DNA of 64,000 nucleotides from Cellulomonas gilvus ATCC 13127 (lineage in GTDB: Bacteria > Actinomycetota > Actinomycetes > Actinomycetales > Cellulomonadaceae): positions 124,001 through 188,000 of the forward strand of contig NC_015671.1 in NCBI RefSeq assembly GCF_000218545.1, given 5' to 3'. Position 1 is the stretch's first letter. Every line of letters starts with the position of its first letter. Made by a program: the position numbers and the translations under genes. Positions 62,092 through 64,000 of this stretch are shown piece after piece. The notes under the pieces are model-generated. The model made no database searches and had not been told where the DNA came from. It worked only from the letters and a program-made list of their open reading frames with translations.

Positions 62092-62117
62092 GCGTCTCCA
62101 CCCTGGGGTGGAGACGC
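62092..62117. promoter_or_regulatory. 26-bp palindrome between the kinase and M15 peptidase genes
   Basis: GCGTCTCCACCC at 62092-62103 is the exact reverse complement of 62106-62117 with a 2-nt centre. The position, in the divergent promoter region of a two-component operon, fits an operator for the NarL-type regulator or an autoregulatory site. Confidence 0.7.
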
Positions 62118-62127
62118 ACGGTCCTCC

Positions 62128-62144
62128 CCCTGCCCAGGGCAGGG
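62128..62144. promoter_or_regulatory. Second palindrome, CCCTGCCC type
   Basis: CCCTGCCCAGGGCAGGG is a perfect inverted repeat with 8-bp arms and one central base, 10 bp from the first palindrome. It is not the same motif, so a second regulator or a hairpin is possible. Confidence 0.55.
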
Positions 62145-62236
62145 TGCGGGTCGGTCCTCTGGCGGAGACCCCCGCAGGTCACGTCCCGCCCACGGTCCGA
62201 CGCGGCCGGACCCTGCGTCACGGGAACGTCGTCCTC

Positions 62237-62923
62237 GTGACCCGACCGACCCGCACCGCACCCGGAACCCGCACCGCCGCCCGCACCGCCGCCCGCACCG
62301 CGCACAGCTCCGCCGGCGGCGCCGCGGTGCCCGGAGGCGTGCTGGCGGCCTCGCAGGCCCACGAGCGGGCGAGGCAGCGCCGGCGCAGGTGGCGGGTCGG
62401 GTGGGGCGTGCTCGTCGCGCTCGTGCTCGCGGTGGGGGTGAACCAGGCCGCACGCGTGGCCGCCGATGCCGTCGGACCGCAGGGGGGTTCGACGGCGGGC
62501 GACCGCACGCACGGCGACGGCACGTCCGGCGGCGAGCATGCCGCGACCGGGCTCGACCCCGAGCTCGAGCGGCGGTTCGCCGCGGCGCAGGACGCCGCCG
62601 CGGCCGACGGCGTCACGCTCGTGCTCAACTCCGGCTGGCGCTCGGCCGACGAGCAGCGCCGCATCGTGCGGGACGCCGTCGACAAGTACGGCAGCGAGCG
62701 CGAGGCGCACCGCTGGGTCCTGCCCGCCCGGCACTCCGCGCACGTGCAGGGCCTCGCGGTCGACGTCGGCCCGCCCGAGGGCGCGCAGTGGCTCAGCGAG
62801 CACGGCGAGGCCCTGGGGCTGTGCCGCACGTACGAGAACGAGCCGTGGCACTTCGAGCCGCTGCCGGCCGGCGCCGACACGTGCCCCCCGATTCACCCCG
62901 ACTCGTCGTGGGGCTGGTCGTAG
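62237..62923 (+). CDS. M15-family D-Ala-D-Ala carboxypeptidase-like membrane protein
   Basis: The 228-residue protein has a basic N-terminal segment, one membrane helix (VGWGVLVALVLAVGVNQAA) and an M15 domain outside the membrane with LNSGWRSADEQRRIVRDAV, ARHSAHVQGLAVDVGP and NEPWHFEP, which supply the zinc His-Asp-His and catalytic Glu. It should trim cell-wall peptides. The GTG at 62237 is the likely start, since upstream sequence in frame is low-complexity. It is divergent from the two-component system, which suggests envelope stress control. Confidence 0.85.
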   Translation: MTRPTRTAPGTRTAARTAARTAHSSAGGAAVPGGVLAASQAHERARQRRRRWRVGWGVLVALVLAVGVNQAARVAADAVGPQGGSTAGDRTHGDGTSGGEHAATGLDPELERRFAAAQDAAAADGVTLVLNSGWRSADEQRRIVRDAVDKYGSEREAHRWVLPARHSAHVQGLAVDVGPPEGAQWLSEHGEALGLCRTYENEPWHFEPLPAGADTCPPIHPDSSWGWS

Positions 62924-62992
62924 CACCCGGCTGGCGGAGCGCTGCGGGTGAACTTCCCGTGAGCCGCCGACGGCGGCTCTAGCATGCCCCGC

Positions 62993-64000
62993 ATGGACGA
63001 GATCGTTCTGCGCAAGGGGGCCAACTGCGAGGTCCCGTCCGAGGTGGAGAGCCTGCAGGTCGTGGTGGCGTGGGACGAGCCGGACGGCGAGGTCGACGTG
63101 GATGCCGCGGCGCTGCTGCTCGCGGGCGACCGTCGAGTCCGCTCGGACGCCGAGTTCGTCTTCTTCAACCAGCCCGCGTCACCCGACGGCTCGGTCCGCC
63201 TGGTCGGACGTTCGAGCACCGAGTCGGGCTCGCACGAGCTGGTCCGGATCGACCTCGTCAGGATCGACCCGGAGGTGGACTGCGTCGCGGTCACGGCGAG
63301 CCTCGGAGACGGGGACTTCGGTTCGCTCGCGGGCCTGCGCCTGCGGATCCTCGACGCCGGGGGTGAGCCGCTCGCGAGGTACGACATCGACGACGCCGAC
63401 GCGGAGACGGCGTTCGTCTTCTGCGAGGTCTATCGACGCGGCCCCGGCTGGAAGGTGCGCGCTGTCGGGCAGGGGTGGGACTCCGGCCTCGCGGGCCTGG
63501 CGTCCGACTTCGGCGTCACCGTGGACGACGGCGTCGACAGCGACGTGCCACCCGTCGACGACGCACCGCTCGGCGAGGAGGCCGACGGCGCCGTCGTCCA
63601 GGTCGATGCCGCCGAGGCCGAGCCGTCGCTCGTCGAACCCGTGGACGGCGTACCGGACGAGAGCCTCGATCCGGACGGCGTCGCGCAGGTGATCGAGTTC
63701 CCGGCGACGCCGACCGGGCGCGTGCGCCCGACGCGCCCGCGTCCGGGCGTGCGGACCAGCAAGCGCGCCGCCGTCGTCGTCAGGCCACCGCGGCTCAAGC
63801 TCGCGGGCGCCGAGACCTGGCAGCCGTCGCGTCTGTTCTCCATCTCCGGTGTCGGCACCGCCGAGGAGCAGGAGAAGCGTGCGACCTCCGCACTCCTCGC
63901 CACGGTCATGGCAGTTCCCGCCTTCGGGCGCGCACTCAGCGCGCGGTTCGGGGCGCCAGCGGGACCTGTCGAGACGTTCCTCGAGGTGCCCTTCGGTCTG
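62993..64000 (+). CDS. TerD-family protein with C-terminal nuclease-like region, cut by window end
   Basis: The frame is open from the ATG at 62993 to the end of the window (336 codons). Residues 1-170 form a TerD-like calcium-binding beta-sandwich, with VLRKGANCEVP, DAEFVFFNQPASPDG, IDLVRIDPEVDCVAVTASL and FCEVYRRGPGWKVRAVGQGW. An acidic linker follows, then AETWQPSRLFSISGVGTAEEQEKRATSALLATVMAVPAFGRAL. In the homologues I recall, that last segment leads into a PD-(D/E)XK-like nuclease domain, which would lie outside the window. The start fits a TAGCAT hexamer 7 nt upstream. Confidence 0.82.
   Translation, partial: MDEIVLRKGANCEVPSEVESLQVVVAWDEPDGEVDVDAAALLLAGDRRVRSDAEFVFFNQPASPDGSVRLVGRSSTESGSHELVRIDLVRIDPEVDCVAVTASLGDGDFGSLAGLRLRILDAGGEPLARYDIDDADAETAFVFCEVYRRGPGWKVRAVGQGWDSGLAGLASDFGVTVDDGVDSDVPPVDDAPLGEEADGAVVQVDAAEAEPSLVEPVDGVPDESLDPDGVAQVIEFPATPTGRVRPTRPRPGVRTSKRAAVVVRPPRLKLAGAETWQPSRLFSISGVGTAEEQEKRATSALLATVMAVPAFGRALSARFGAPAGPVETFLEVPFGL

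Noticed and set aside
1-64000. tRNA, rRNA or CRISPR loci
   Set aside because: By eye I saw no cloverleaf with a CCA-like end, no rRNA segment and no regular repeat-spacer array. A covariance-model search would be needed to exclude a tRNA fully.

Overview
The window is very GC-rich, codes on both strands, uses many GTG starts and often places a TANNNT-like -10 hexamer 6-7 nt before the start codon (leaderless style). With a LexA-type SOS box, a DtxR/IdeR-type iron box and large secreted multi-domain glycoside hydrolases, this points to an actinobacterium. Cellulomonas or a close relative is my best guess, from gene content only.

Left flank (1-18059) is ordinary chromosome: the end of an aquaporin gene, an F420-type nitroreductase, an EF-G-binding (FBP) protein, a GTGA-coupled YciO and family-5 uracil-DNA glycosylase pair, a MacB-like ABC exporter, a GH113 glycosidase, an SOS-controlled DUF222/HNH gene, EF-G2, an FKBP lipoprotein, a membrane protein, a Gfo/Idh/MocA dehydrogenase, and an iron module (rubrerythrin-VIT1 protein, iron box, siderophore-interacting protein, SIP).

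Central accessory region (about 18060-40452) lies between two direct repeats of about 300 bp that carry the 3' end of the SIP gene. It holds a putative HhH plus PD-(D/E)XK nuclease, a reductase remnant, an M15 peptidase gene split by an IS3-family element, and a 15 kb copper/metal block. That block has a cupredoxin-CopA-YHS fusion ATPase, small membrane proteins, a MacB/FtsX-type ABC system whose ATPase carries a YHS domain, a two-component system with a histidine-rich sensor loop, a thioredoxin/CcdA/TlpA/Lgt operon with a tiny Cys/His-rich protein, a Met-rich DUF305 lipoprotein, and three CsoR-like operators. A second, diverged IS3 copy ends the block and truncates a ferredoxin-like gene.

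The scar zone (39136-42783) is a mosaic: an orphan protein, a lipoprotein gene fused out of frame to the SIP tail, a barstar-family gene, a ParB-like C-terminal fragment overlapped by a DUF6896-like gene, and a frameshifted second lipoprotein copy. These look like remnants of toxin/immunity cassettes.

Right flank (42923-64000) holds bldC, a PAS/ANTAR regulator, a chemoreceptor, a CoA-binding protein, a GMC oxidoreductase, PRPP synthetase, two large secreted arabinan-directed enzymes (GH127 and GH43) with matching accessory modules, an MFS transporter, a NarL-type two-component system divergent from an M15 peptidase across two palindromes, and a TerD-family gene cut by the window end.
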